Shown: positions 16,376 through 25,991, numbered from the stretch's first letter. The stretch is DNA of 64,000 nt from CAZROT01 sp964601895 (GCA_964601895.1 CAZROT010000011.1:4460-68459); one strand, 5' to 3'. Notes: generated by a model from the sequence alone, not told the origin. Translations and numbers: made by a program.

Positions 16376-17185
16376 TTAGGCAATATTCAGGTTATTGGCG
16401 TCCAGCACACGCTTAAAATTCTCCATTAAATCCCAGAATACCTCCTGAGCATCATGGTGCCGCGTCCACACTGACACAATAAAACTGAGTGAAGCAGCCG
16501 TCATTGCATTCAGACGAATAGTCACTCCTCTGTCATGCACCACGCGCTTATCAGCAGCAATCACACCACCCAATACTTTTTTGACGACATCGATATCAGC
16601 ATGATAAGCAACGTCAATTATCATATCAGTACGACACTCAGGCTCACGAGTAAAATTAATAATGTTGTTAGCAACAATTTTGCTATTAGGTATTACAATA
16701 AGTTTACCATCAGGGGTACAGAGCGTAGTGGAAAAAATCTGCACCTGCGTGACTGTTCCCATGGCACCACCTGCGTCCACATATTCTCCGCAACGAAACG
16801 GCCGCAGAAGCACCAACATAATTCCCGCTGCAACGTTAGACAAGGACCCCTGCAATGCCAGGCCTACTGCCAGACCCGCCGCACCGATTACGGCAATTAT
16901 CGATGCTGTCTGGACACCAAAACACCCCAATACCGCCACCAGCGTAAATGCCAGAACACTGTAACGCAGCATGGCTGATAAAAAGTCGGCGACTGTAGGC
17001 TCAACATCATGTAATTTCATTACCCTGCCCACAGAGCCTGCAATGACCTTTGCCAGAAAAAATCCCGCAACGGCAATCAGCACAGCGCTGGCAGCATTGA
17101 TGACACTCTGCACAATAAAATCCTGATGTGCGTCCAGCCAGTGGCTTGAATCGTTTACTATGTCAATTACGTCAATATCTTCCAT
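16376..17185 (-). CDS. mscS: small-conductance mechanosensitive channel MscS, C-terminally shortened
   Basis: I place the start at 17185 (MEDIDVID) because AGGTG lies seven bases upstream and E. coli MscS starts MEDLNVVD; the open frame runs 28 codons further back into the end of gshB. The 269-residue product has three membrane helices, the TM3 pore segment AAGLAVGLALQGSLSNVAAG and the beta-domain LLRPFRCGEYVD. Compared with E. coli (286 residues) it stops at LDANNLNIA, so the FPYPQ motif and the rest of the C-terminal beta barrel are missing. MscS opens on membrane tension to release solutes in hypo-osmotic shock. The loss of the barrel probably weakens stability or gating, but the pore is intact. 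Confidence 0.9.
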   Translation of the reverse strand: MEDIDVIDIVNDSSHWLDAHQDFIVQSVINAASAVLIAVAGFFLAKVIAGSVGRVMKLHDVEPTVADFLSAMLRYSVLAFTLVAVLGCFGVQTASIIAVIGAAGLAVGLALQGSLSNVAAGIMLVLLRPFRCGEYVDAGGAMGTVTQVQIFSTTLCTPDGKLIVIPNSKIVANNIINFTREPECRTDMIIDVAYHADIDVVKKVLGGVIAADKRVVHDRGVTIRLNAMTAASLSFIVSVWTRHHDAQEVFWDLMENFKRVLDANNLNIA

Positions 17186-17228
17186 TGCATTCACCTGAAC
17201 TGTGTAAAAGAATTCATTATCAAACAAT

Positions 17229-18191
17229 TTATACTGATAATGGGCTCTGCAACCGTTTTGTAATGGCATCCATCAACGGACTCGTAATGGACGATTGTCC
17301 CAAAACTGCTTCAATTTCACGTATACAGGTGGGGCTGGTGACATTAATTTCCGTGAGATTATCACCAATAATGTCAAGGCCAACAAACATCAGCCCTTTT
17401 TGTTTTAATACCGGCGCCACAGTACGGGCAATATGCCAGTCACGCTCACTGAGAGAACGAACCTCACCACGCCCACCCGCGGCAAGATTACCGCGCGTTT
17501 CACCAGGTGAAGGAATCCGTGCCAGACACAAGGGAACAGGCTCACCATCGACCACCAGCACACGTTTATCGCCCTGTTGAATCTCAGGTAAAAATTTTTG
17601 CGCCATACAAAAAAAATGGCCATGTTGCGTCAACGTTTCAACGACAACAGAAAAATTAGGATCATCCTGTTTAATGCGAAACACTGATGCTCCCCCCATG
17701 CCATCTAACGGTTTTAAAATGATATCACCATGCTGTTGATAAAATTCGCGGATAAGGGTGATATCACGGCTCACCAGGGTATCCGGTGTCAGCTCGGGAA
17801 ACCAGGCAGTAAAAAGCTTTTCATTACAGTCACGCAGACTTTGTGGTTTATTAATAACCAGGGCTCCTTTCATCTCTGCACGTTCCAGAATGGACGTTGC
17901 ATAGATAAATTCTGTATTAAACGGAGGATCCTTGCGCATCAGAATGATATCCAGCTCGTGTAGTGCAATTTTTTGCATCTCACCAAACTGATACCAGTTA
18001 TCCGCATCATCCTGTACACTCAGCAAGCGGGCGTGCCCACGGGCCTCGCCATTACGCAGACTGAGAGAATTCATCTCCATATAATACAACGCCCAGCCAC
18101 GCTTTTGTGCTTCCAATAACATGGCAAAACTACTGTCTTTCTTTATATTGATAGACCCAATTGGATCCATCACAATGCCCAGTTTTATCAT
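17229..18191 (-). CDS. gshB: glutathione synthetase
   Basis: The 320-residue protein starts IKLGIVMDPIGSINIKKDSSFAML, as in E. coli GshB, then has LILMRKDPPFNTEFIYAT-type sequence at about 83-99, VINKPQSLRDCNEKLFT near 116-132, the ATP-grasp block DGMGGASVFRI at about 163-173 and EINVTSPTCIREIE near 288-301. It ligates gamma-glutamylcysteine and glycine with ATP. It starts nine bases after rsmE ends, so rsmE-gshB form one transcript, the usual order. Confidence 0.96.
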   Translation of the reverse strand: MIKLGIVMDPIGSINIKKDSSFAMLLEAQKRGWALYYMEMNSLSLRNGEARGHARLLSVQDDADNWYQFGEMQKIALHELDIILMRKDPPFNTEFIYATSILERAEMKGALVINKPQSLRDCNEKLFTAWFPELTPDTLVSRDITLIREFYQQHGDIILKPLDGMGGASVFRIKQDDPNFSVVVETLTQHGHFFCMAQKFLPEIQQGDKRVLVVDGEPVPLCLARIPSPGETRGNLAAGGRGEVRSLSERDWHIARTVAPVLKQKGLMFVGLDIIGDNLTEINVTSPTCIREIEAVLGQSSITSPLMDAITKRLQSPLSV

Positions 18192-18199
18192 ATTTCCCC

Positions 18200-18934
18200 T
18201 TAACCCAAATCACCGAACCTGACCTGCAACGCAGTGATTGCAGCCAGTGCTGCTGTTTCTGTACGCAATATACGCGGTCCCAACAACACCTCTACAAATC
18301 CATGACAGCGGGTCATGGCAATTTCATCAACAGATAACCCCCCTTCAGGGCCAATTAACAGGCGTATCTTATTATTGGATAAGGGCGGCAATTTGTTGAT
18401 ATGCTGGCCGGCCCCGGGATGCAGATTCACTTTAAGTGAATTATCCTGCCAGCAGCACCAGCTGGCCAGAGGTATGGCGGGGCGTATTACGGGGACTCGG
18501 TTACGACCACATTGCTCACAGGCAGCAATAGCAATGCTCTGCCACTGCTGTATTTTTTTCACCAAACGTGCATCATCAAACTTAACACCACAGTATTCAG
18601 AAAACAAAGGCGTAATAGTAGCAACACCGAGCTCTACCGACTTCTGAATAGTAAATTCCATTCTTTCACCACGCGAAATAACCTGCCCAAGATGCAGATC
18701 TAGTGGTGATTCCCTGTCCTGCACCACCGCATCAGCAAGCCCTGCGATGGCTGTCTTCTTATCCAGCAAAATGATACTGGCATTAAATATCTGATTACTG
18801 CCATCAAACAACACCAGCTGCTGACCTTCTTTCATACGCAGCACCCGACTCAGATGATGAAAAGCTTCTGCCGAAAGAACAACGTCAGTATGAGCCTGCA
18901 ACGGTTCAGGATGATAAATACGGGGTATACGCAT
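18200..18934 (-). CDS. rsmE: 16S rRNA m3U1498 methyltransferase RsmE
   Basis: The 244-residue protein has the N-terminal PUA-like part (MRIPRIYHPEPL, HHLSRVLRMKEGQ) and the SPOUT methyltransferase knot with KSVELGVATITPLFSE at about 113-128, CEQCGRNRVPV near 160-170 and LLIGPEGGLSVDEI near 214-227, ending LGPRILRTETAALAAI. It methylates U1498 of 16S rRNA. In E. coli sprT and endA separate it from metK; here only 250 bases of non-coding DNA remain. Confidence 0.96.
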   Translation of the reverse strand: MRIPRIYHPEPLQAHTDVVLSAEAFHHLSRVLRMKEGQQLVLFDGSNQIFNASIILLDKKTAIAGLADAVVQDRESPLDLHLGQVISRGERMEFTIQKSVELGVATITPLFSEYCGVKFDDARLVKKIQQWQSIAIAACEQCGRNRVPVIRPAIPLASWCCWQDNSLKVNLHPGAGQHINKLPPLSNNKIRLLIGPEGGLSVDEIAMTRCHGFVEVLLGPRILRTETAALAAITALQVRFGDLG

Positions 18935-19187
18935 CAGTCTGACTCTGGTAGAGCAAAAAAAAACGCCTGCGTGGCACAGTCATGGGTATTATCATTTAAC
19001 TGGTAACAGGCACCTGCAACAACGAAGGTGATGATAACACGCAGAAAAAATCTTCCTGAAAGGGTGGTTTGCTGTTAACCTGGAACGCATCCAGATAACC
19101 ATATAACTGGAATAGCACAATCAGGCCTGAAAGTATCACTTCCAGGCTTGAATTATGTGCCGGGTTGTTAAAATAACAGCAGCTTGT

Positions 19188-20342
19188 TCATGCCAGACCC
19201 GCGGTATGACGCAGCAGATCAGCTTTATCAGTCCGTTCCCAGGGAAATTGTTCACGACCAAAATGGCCATATGTTGCTGTCTGGCGATAAATGGGTTGCA
19301 ATAGATTCAACATGTTAATCAATCCCCATGGACGTAGATCAAAAAACTCACGCACCATTAGGGTTAATTGTTCGGATGAGATTTTACCGGTATTAAACGT
19401 CTCAACCATGATTGAGGTGGGTTCTGCAATACCAATAGCGTAAGAAATCTGCACCTCACAGCGTTCTGCCAGACCTGCAGCAACAATATTTTTTGCTACA
19501 TAACGCGCCGCGTAAGCGCCAGAACGATCAACTTTTGAAGGATCCTTACCCGAAAAAGCACCGCCGCCATGACGGGCCTGTCCACCATAGCTATCAACAA
19601 TAATTTTACGCCCGGTCAAGCCACAGTCACCCATGGGGCCGCCAATCACAAAACGCCCGGTTGGATTAATAAAGTATTTCGTGCTGGTACTCAGCCACTC
19701 TGAGGGCAGAACAGGTTTAATGATTTCTTCCATCACGGCTTCCTGCAGCGTTGACTGATTCACCTCTTCTGCATGCTGTGTGGACAGTACCACAGTATCA
19801 ATACCGGTTATTTTGTCATCAACATATTGAAAAGTTACCTGGCTTTTCGCATCAGGACGCAGCCAGGGAAGTTTCCCTGCTTTACGTACTTCCGACTGAC
19901 GCTGGACAAGACGATGTGCGTATGTGATGGGTGCTGGCATCAGGATATCCGTTTCACTGGTGGCATAGCCAAACATCAACCCCTGATCACCCGCCCCCTG
20001 TGCCAGAGGATCAGCACGATCAACACCCTGGTTGATATCTACAGACTGTTTACCAATGGCACTGAGTACAGCACAGGAATTGGCGTCAAAGCCCATGTCA
20101 GAATTAACATAACCAATCTCACGCAGGGTACGGCGTGTTATCTCTTCGATATCAACCCACGCACTGGTGGTAATTTCTCCACCCACCAGAACCATGCCGG
20201 TTTTCACAAAAGTTTCACAGGCAACCCGCGCCTGTAGATCCTGACTCAGGATAGCATCAAGCACTGCATCAGAAATTTGATCTGCAATTTTATCCGGATG
20301 CCCTTCTGATACTGACTCAGAGGTAAAGAGATAGTTAGCCAT
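19188..20342 (-). CDS. metK: S-adenosylmethionine synthetase
   Basis: The 384-residue protein equals the E. coli enzyme in length. Motifs: LFTSESVSEGHPDKIADQISDAVLD at the start, GAGDQGLMFGYA at about 117-128 (the GAGDQG hexapeptide), GGGAFSGKDPSKVDRSGAYAARY at about 260-282 with the P-loop-like GGGAFSGKD. It makes SAM from methionine and ATP. Three MetJ boxes lie about 140 bases upstream, so MetJ repression by SAM is expected. Confidence 0.97.
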   Translation of the reverse strand: MANYLFTSESVSEGHPDKIADQISDAVLDAILSQDLQARVACETFVKTGMVLVGGEITTSAWVDIEEITRRTLREIGYVNSDMGFDANSCAVLSAIGKQSVDINQGVDRADPLAQGAGDQGLMFGYATSETDILMPAPITYAHRLVQRQSEVRKAGKLPWLRPDAKSQVTFQYVDDKITGIDTVVLSTQHAEEVNQSTLQEAVMEEIIKPVLPSEWLSTSTKYFINPTGRFVIGGPMGDCGLTGRKIIVDSYGGQARHGGGAFSGKDPSKVDRSGAYAARYVAKNIVAAGLAERCEVQISYAIGIAEPTSIMVETFNTGKISSEQLTLMVREFFDLRPWGLINMLNLLQPIYRQTATYGHFGREQFPWERTDKADLLRHTAGLA

Positions 20343-20478
20343 TGTATTGTTACCTTAATTTTTTACTTTCAACCGCATAGATTAACAATGATTTGAGACT
20401 GTTAATATAATTCATAACAGGACATTGCAGACAGGAGCCCAAAAAAATGCTATCAGTACTGTTTTCTGTCTTTATTTT

Positions 20479-20502
20479 AGACGTTTTAACATCTGGACGG
20501 CT
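20479..20502 (-). promoter_or_regulatory. three tandem MetJ boxes controlling metK
   Basis: Three adjacent 8 bp units, AGACGTTT, TAACATCT and GGACGGCT, follow each other without gap at 20479-20502. The MetJ consensus is AGACGTCT in tandem; the units match at five to seven of eight bases. The array lies upstream of metK, as in E. coli. MetJ with SAM as corepressor should bind here. Confidence 0.8.
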
Positions 20503-20673
20503 ACTATAAATCAGTTCTTATCATGATTACCAATATTTTTTAAGCGGATGCTAATGGTTTCCATAATACCCATCAGGAGGTGAAATTTCATGCAGGTAAT
20601 ACCTGCATGCTAATCACTAACCATCGACTATTTTCCCCAGACCCTGACTTAAGGACGTTGTTTTTAAAACATA

Positions 20674-20802
20674 TATATCCAAAGTATTTCGAATTGCAGC
20701 AAGGCGGCAGGAAAGCGAATCCCCCATGAGCCCAGGCCCGCTATGTGATTGGGGTGAGTGTTCGCAGCCAACACAGCTGCAGCTTCAAAGACGAAGGGTA
20801 TA
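20674..20802 (+). repeat. ERIC-like intergenic repeat, copy 2
   Basis: The 129 bp copy begins TATATCCAAAGTATTTCG and ends GACGAAGGGTATA. It shares with copies 1 and 3 the core words GCAGCAAGGCGG, CCCCCATGAGC, TGTGATTGGGGTGAG and CGCAGCCAACACAGCTGC, the last being close to the ERIC consensus. It lies between the metK and speA promoters. The rest of the 620 bp spacer holds MetJ boxes and the speA leader; I see no gene, although E. coli has small ORFs here. Confidence 0.85.
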
Positions 20803-20966
20803 GTAGATTTCACACCGGCTCTGATAACCTGGCAACATATTTGTTTCCACAGGCACTATACTTTGCGTGAAAATAATCAACAGAAGCTCTACCATTAGCG
20901 CCCTAAATCCATTCGTCCGTATTAAGACAAACCAGGCTTTGCCGGAATTACCGGCAGGAGAACAAA

Positions 20967-22877
20967 ATGAATGATGTCAGTACCCGCAACATGTCACGTC
21001 CCTCTACTTACAATGTGGCCTGGTGGGGTGGCAATTATTATGGTGTTAATGAGCTCGGCCATATCAGTGTCTGCCCGGATCCCGATGTGCCTGCGGCACA
21101 GGTTGATCTGGCTCTATTAGTCCATGAAATGCAACAGAAGCGGGGACAACGCTTACCTGCGTTATTTTGTTTTCCACAAATTCTGCAACATCGCCTGCGT
21201 TCGATTAATGCTGCATTTCACCAGGCACGCGAATCATTTGGCTATCAGGGCGACTATTTTCTGGTTTATCCCATCAAAGTCAACCAGCATCGCAGGGTCA
21301 TTGAAGCATTAGTTCATTCCGGTGAACCTTTAGGGCTGGAAGCCGGTTCAAAAGCAGAAATGATGGCAGTACTGGCCCATGCAGGAATGACCCGTTCTGT
21401 TATTGTCTGTAACGGTTACAAGGATCGTGAATACATTCGTCTGGCACTGATTGGTGAAAAACTCGGTCACAGAGTCTATCTGGTGATTGAAAAAATGTCA
21501 GAAATCAATATGGTACTGGAAGAAGCTGCACGCCTGAATGTAATACCACGCCTGGGCGTGCGTGCCCGTCTGGCCTCACAGGGTTCCGGTAAATGGCAGG
21601 CCAGTGGGGGCGAAAAATCGAAATTTGGCCTGTCTGCTACCCAGGTACTGCAATTAGTTGAAATGTTGCGTAACGCTGACAGACTGGGCAGCCTGCAACT
21701 GCTGCATTTTCATCTGGGATCGCAGATAGCTAATATTCGTGATATTGCCACCGGTGTACGTGAAGCGGCACGTTTTTACGTTGAACTTCATAAACTGGGT
21801 GTAACCATCCAATGTTTCGATGTAGGCGGTGGCCTTGGGGTGGATTATGAAGGAACGCGATCTCAGTCCGATTGCTCAGTGAATTATGGCCTGAATGAAT
21901 ACGCTAACAATGTTATCTGGAGCATTGGTGATGCCTGTAATGAACAGGGTCTGCCGCATCCTACCGTAATCACTGAATCGGGTCGTGCGGTGACGGCCCA
22001 TCATACTGTGCTGGTGTCTAATATTATCGGTGTGGAGCGCAATGAATTTAGTGAGCCTGAAGCCCCCTGTGATAATGCTCCACGTGCACTGAGTAGTCTG
22101 TGGGATACCTGGCAGGGAATGCAGGCCACGACAGAAAATAACCGTTCGCTGCGCGAGTGGTTCCACGACAGTCAGATGGATTTACAGGACGTACACACGC
22201 AGTATGCCCATGGCATTCTGGATCTCACCCAGCGCGCCTGGGCGGAACAGCTTTACTTGAATATCTGTAATAAAATTCAACAGCAACTCGATGTTAACAG
22301 CCGTGCACACCGCCCCATCATTGATGAACTTCAGGAACGTATGGCCGATAAGCTGTACGTTAATTTTTCACTGTTTCAGTCCATGCCTGATGCCTGGGGA
22401 ATCGATCAGCTGTTCCCGGTCTTGCCACTAAAAGGATTGAATAAGCCGGCGGAACGCCGGGCCGTTTTGCTGGATATCACCTGTGATTCAGACGGCATTA
22501 TTGAGCATTATATCGATGGTGACGGAATAACGACAACCTTACTGATGCCCCCGTATGATCCACAGAATCCTCCTCCGCTGGGCTTTTTTATGGTGGGGGC
22601 CTATCAGGAAATTTTAGGTAACATGCACAACCTGTTCGGCGATACTGCTGCCGTTAATGTTTTTGTTTCCCCTGAAGGTAATGTGACCACTGAACAGACA
22701 GATGAAGGAGACACAGTGGCCGACATGCTGCAGTACGTGCAGCTGGATCCGCAGGTATTACTGACCCATTTCTGTAATCAGGTCAAACAGACTGATCTCG
22801 ATAAGAAACTGCAGACACAGTTTCTGGCAGAATTTGAAGCCGGTCTCTATGGTTATACCTACCTGGAAGGTGAATAA
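20967..22877 (+). CDS. speA: biosynthetic arginine decarboxylase SpeA
   Basis: The 636-residue protein is slightly shorter than the E. coli enzyme (658), lacking the N-terminal extension. It starts after CAGGAGAAC and shows YNVAWWGGNYYGVNELGH, the PLP lysine motif VYPIKVNQHR at about 106-115, GLEAGSKAEM near 126-135, LHFHLGSQIANIRDI near 246-260 and VGGGLGVDYEGTRS near 288-301. It decarboxylates arginine to agmatine with PLP and Mg. The next gene, speB, completes the route to putrescine. There is no sign of decay. Confidence 0.97.
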   Translation: MNDVSTRNMSRPSTYNVAWWGGNYYGVNELGHISVCPDPDVPAAQVDLALLVHEMQQKRGQRLPALFCFPQILQHRLRSINAAFHQARESFGYQGDYFLVYPIKVNQHRRVIEALVHSGEPLGLEAGSKAEMMAVLAHAGMTRSVIVCNGYKDREYIRLALIGEKLGHRVYLVIEKMSEINMVLEEAARLNVIPRLGVRARLASQGSGKWQASGGEKSKFGLSATQVLQLVEMLRNADRLGSLQLLHFHLGSQIANIRDIATGVREAARFYVELHKLGVTIQCFDVGGGLGVDYEGTRSQSDCSVNYGLNEYANNVIWSIGDACNEQGLPHPTVITESGRAVTAHHTVLVSNIIGVERNEFSEPEAPCDNAPRALSSLWDTWQGMQATTENNRSLREWFHDSQMDLQDVHTQYAHGILDLTQRAWAEQLYLNICNKIQQQLDVNSRAHRPIIDELQERMADKLYVNFSLFQSMPDAWGIDQLFPVLPLKGLNKPAERRAVLLDITCDSDGIIEHYIDGDGITTTLLMPPYDPQNPPPLGFFMVGAYQEILGNMHNLFGDTAAVNVFVSPEGNVTTEQTDEGDTVADMLQYVQLDPQVLLTHFCNQVKQTDLDKKLQTQFLAEFEAGLYGYTYLEGE

Positions 22878-22948
22878 TCCTGCAGATTTTTTCGCTGCAA
22901 CAGAATCATAACACGACAACGATAAACGTAATGTAAGGAAGCGGTACC

Positions 22949-23881
22949 ATGCACATCAACACTCTGGATAACCAGCCAGATAATTCTCTGATTTCCAATG
23001 CCTTCGGATTCCTGCGTCTGCCGCTGAACTTTCAACCCTGGAACAGTGATGCAGACTGGGTAATCACTGGAATACCTTTTGATATGGCCACCTCTGGCCG
23101 TGCTGGCTGCCGCCAGGGGCCAGCAGCCATCCGTCAGATATCGACACATCTTGCATGGGAAGAAAAACGCTGGCCATGGAATTTCAATCTACATGATAGT
23201 CTCAACATAGTGGACTGCGGTGATCTGGTGTTTAACTTTGGTGATGCCGAGGACATGAATAACAAACTACAGGCACATGCCGAAAGGCTGCTCAGTGCGG
23301 GTAAGCGTTTACTGTGCTTCGGAGGCGATCACTCCATCAGTTTGCCACTGCTACGCGCCCATGAGCGCTTTTTTGGCAAAATGGCACTCGTTCATTTTGA
23401 TGCTCATAGCGATACCTATGCAAAAGGCAGCAAGTTTGATCACGGCACAATGTTTTACCATGCTCCGCGCGAAAACCTTATCGATCCAGCGCATTCGGTA
23501 CAGATTGGTATCCGTACCGAACATGATGCCGCAGAAGGCTTTACTGTCCTCGATGCTGCCATGGTGAATGATTGCCCCATTGACAAATTACTGGCAACAA
23601 TCCATAAAACGGCAGGGGAACTGCCTGTTTATCTGACCTTTGATATTGACTGCCTGGATCCCGCTTTCGCACCCGGCACCGGCACGCCAGTGGCTGGCGG
23701 GCTTAGCAGCGACCGTGCCCTGAAATTACTGCGTGGCCTGCAATCACTGAATATTGTCGGTATGGATCTGGTCGAAGTTTCTCCCGCTTTTGATAGTGGC
23801 GATATTACGGCACTCGCTGCCGCTACTGTCGCACTGGATATGCTTTATCTGCAGGCGATAAACAAAAAGACCGTAAAGTAA
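22949..23881 (+). CDS. speB: agmatinase SpeB
   Basis: The 310-residue protein belongs to the ureohydrolase family. Binuclear manganese motifs are visible: FGGDHSISLPLLRAH at about 124-138, LVHFDAHSDTYAKG at about 147-160 and LTFDIDCLDPAFAPGTGTPVAGG at about 230-252. SpeB hydrolyses agmatine to putrescine and urea. It lies 70 bases after speA and is probably cotranscribed with it. A stem-loop follows the gene, then the IS982/VapBC region. Confidence 0.97.
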   Translation: MHINTLDNQPDNSLISNAFGFLRLPLNFQPWNSDADWVITGIPFDMATSGRAGCRQGPAAIRQISTHLAWEEKRWPWNFNLHDSLNIVDCGDLVFNFGDAEDMNNKLQAHAERLLSAGKRLLCFGGDHSISLPLLRAHERFFGKMALVHFDAHSDTYAKGSKFDHGTMFYHAPRENLIDPAHSVQIGIRTEHDAAEGFTVLDAAMVNDCPIDKLLATIHKTAGELPVYLTFDIDCLDPAFAPGTGTPVAGGLSSDRALKLLRGLQSLNIVGMDLVEVSPAFDSGDITALAAATVALDMLYLQAINKKTVK

Positions 23882-23893
23882 CCTGGCGGTAAC

Positions 23894-23919
23894 AATGGCC
23901 AGCACACAGGCTGGCCGTT
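23894..23919 (+). terminator. stem-loop after speB
   Basis: AATGGCCAGC (23894-23903) pairs with GCTGGCCGTT (23910-23919) around a six-base loop; one G-T pair is needed. It starts 12 bases after the speB stop. There is no long T-run, so it may be a weak terminator or an RNA-stabilising hairpin. Confidence 0.6.
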
Positions 23920-23989
23920 GATAACAATAACAGAATAACCATGATAAGACAGTCTCATTTCAGCCTGCATAATCACTCCTCTGCCTGAC

Positions 23990-24470
23990 CAGCCATGTTT
24001 TACAGTTTTTCCAGGCTGCTGAGCGAGGGTAAAAGGCAGCGTCTGCGTCCCTGCTGTCTGTCACAGACTGCGTATTAAGCGTCATCGTGTCTTTCGTGAC
24101 ATGGCCATGAGGCTCTGGGGCAGGCTTTATGCTGACAGGGGTTACATTTCGAATACGCTGACCCGTAAGCTGAAAGAATAGGGAATTGATTTAATCACGC
24201 GGACCCGGAGAAATATGAAACCGGCTCTGCATACTGAATATGGCAGGGCCTTACTGCGAAAGCGCTCCCTCATCGAAACTGTCTTTGACCCGCTGAAAAA
24301 TCTGAGTCAGATTGCGCATACCCGCCATCGTTCACCCGGTAATTTTATCGTCAATTTACTTGCAGGGATCGTTGCTTACTGCCCTGCTCCATCAAAACCA
24401 GAGCTGGATGTCACTTATTCAAATTCACAACCACCACACTCTCTACTTATTCCGAACTGAGGTTGATGAA
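23990..24470 (+). mobile_element. IS982-family transposase remnant, copy 1
   Basis: The remnant keeps VCHRLRIKRHRVFRDMA, LYADRGYISNTLTRKLKE, a stop, then LITRTRRNMKPAL, LLRKRSLIETVFDPLKNLSQIAHTRH and NLLAGIVAYC, the C-terminal motifs of IS982 transposases, and an end reading CTCTCTACTTATTCCGAACTGAGGTTG. Compared with copy 2 it has lost 242 bases between two GCTGTCTGTC direct repeats. Both copies also lack the central catalytic part between RDMA and the LYADRGYIS block, with the same junction. It cannot encode an active transposase. Confidence 0.85.
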
Positions 24471-24573
24471 GATTTTTGAAACCACAAATCAGGTGCTTGT
24501 GAACAACAGCCCGGTCACACTGGGAAGGCATCACCATGCCGCCTTTCAGTTCTTCAATTTAACCAGCACCCGT

Positions 24574-24954
24574 TTAATGTAATGGCGGCCGATGGGCTGC
24601 ACCAAAACGCCCGGCTAATTGTGCAAGGCGTTTATCAAGCGTCCATAACCGGGTATCTGGCGTAATGAGTGTCGATGCCAACAGCACCATGTCCACTAAC
24701 CCACACCCCAGCCCATATAATTTTTCACGCTCAATAAATTCCATGACTTCACTCATACTCGCCTGATTGCAGGACTGCAAAAGAGTGATGTTGTTCAGAG
24801 TCTGGATGCGGGGTGATGGCGGCGTTCCGCATGCAATTTCAAGTATGATCATTGGGTGAATCAGAGCAAGGGAAAGATCGATGAGGTTAACCAGCGCCTC
24901 GTTGCCGCGACGGAAATGATCTATCCACACCGAGGTATCAATAAGCACATTCAT
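24574..24954 (-). CDS. vapC: VapC-type PIN-domain toxin
   Basis: The 126-residue protein begins VLIDTSVWIDHFRRGNE with the first catalytic Asp, followed by LEIACGTPP (Glu at about 39) and a late GLGCGLVDMVLLAS and TRLWTLDKRL (Asp residues), all PIN-domain features. VapC toxins are Mg-dependent RNases, often cutting initiator tRNA or 23S rRNA. Its start overlaps the vapB stop by four bases. The pair is enclosed by two IS982-family remnants, which suggests arrival by a composite element. Confidence 0.93.
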   Translation of the reverse strand: MNVLIDTSVWIDHFRRGNEALVNLIDLSLALIHPMIILEIACGTPPSPRIQTLNNITLLQSCNQASMSEVMEFIEREKLYGLGCGLVDMVLLASTLITPDTRLWTLDKRLAQLAGRFGAAHRPPLH

Positions 24955-25157
24955 TGTGAGAATGGCTCCTCGCGACGACGAGACACATCCTGCATATCAG
25001 GCATTGTTCCGCCCAGAGCAGCGAGGCGCCTGGCTGCCTGTACCCGTATGAAGGTCTTGATAGCTTCCCGAAAAATGTCTGATTTTTCCATATGGGGATC
25101 GGCCATTTCCAGGGCTTTTTCGTAGAGAGCATCGTCAATAGTCACAGTAGTACGCAT
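24951..25157 (-). CDS. vapB: VapB-type antitoxin
   Basis: The start at 25157 (MRTTVTIDDALYEKALEMAD) fits the ribbon-helix-helix N-terminus of VapB antitoxins and has GGAG nine bases upstream; the frame is open for 18 codons further back. The 68-residue product ends RRREEPFSQ, the short tail that would occupy the VapC active site. It should autorepress with VapC. Translation is coupled to vapC by an ATGA overlap. Confidence 0.9.
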   Translation of the reverse strand: MRTTVTIDDALYEKALEMADPHMEKSDIFREAIKTFIRVQAARRLAALGGTMPDMQDVSRRREEPFSQ

Positions 25158-25423
25158 CAGGAAATTCTCCGCATAAAATTTAATGTTATTATGTATCAAA
25201 ATTAGCATCAAAACAAACGATAACTGGATTTGCCAAAAATTCAGTAGCGAAAGAATTTAACCGTCTGTGGGCAGAGAGCTATCCCCTGAACAGTCGCTAT
25301 CCTGCAGGCAAAACAAGAAAAAACCTGAGTGCGGGATAAGGACTGGAAGTTAATGCGGTTAACCTGTTGACGCAGAAGGGATGAGTGCCCCATATTCCGC
25401 GATAATCAAAACCTTACTGCCGT

Positions 25424-25915
25424 ATGGACGATTTTAGTAAAAAATTTGCACCAGAATGCAATGTCAGACTGCTGAGTGAGGGTGAAAGGCAGCGTCTGCG
25501 TCCCTGCTGTCTGTCCCTGGCAGAGCTGATGATTCTGGTTATGCTGTTTCACCAGCTCCGTTACCGGCAGTTTAAATCATTCTGGCTGAACCACGCGTAT
25601 CAGCACCTCAGGGCTGAATTTCCTGGCCTGCCTTCTTATTCACGGTGTGTTGAACTCCTGCCACGCTATGCTGTGGCACTCCATGCCTTCTTTGACACCC
25701 TTAAGGGAAAATGCTCAGGTATCTCAATGGCAGACTCCACACCCGCCGCTGTCTGTCACAGACTGCGCATTAAGCGTCATCGTGTCTTTCGTGACATGGC
25801 CATGAGGCTCTGGGGCAGGCTTTATGCTGACAGGGGTTACATTTCTAATACGCTGACCCGTAAGCTGAAAGAATAACAACATTCTCTACTTATCCCTAAC
25901 TGAGGTTATAATTGC
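25424..25915 (+). mobile_element. IS982-family transposase remnant, copy 2
   Basis: An open frame of 150 codons (25424-25876) encodes the N-terminus of an IS982 transposase: MDDFSKKFAPECNVRLLSEG, LSLAELMILVMLFHQLRYRQFK, SRCVELLPRY and GISMADSTPAAVCHRLRIKRH. It then shows the same RDMA/LYADRGYIS deletion junction as copy 1, ends with KLKE and a stop, and lacks the C-terminal third that copy 1 keeps. The end reads ATTCTCTACTTATCCCTAACTGAGG. One would need both copies and the missing centre for an active enzyme. Confidence 0.87.
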
Positions 25916-25991
25916 TTTTGCCGCTGATGGTTATTTTTCATTCTGTCAATACTGATACAATGCAACTTATTCTTATAACAGGATAATTTTT

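Noticed and set aside
19100..19187. Hairpin CAGGCCTGAAAG/CTTCCAGGCTTG as a metK terminator
   Set aside because: The stem is imperfect and no T-run follows on the leftward strand; I do not list it as a feature.
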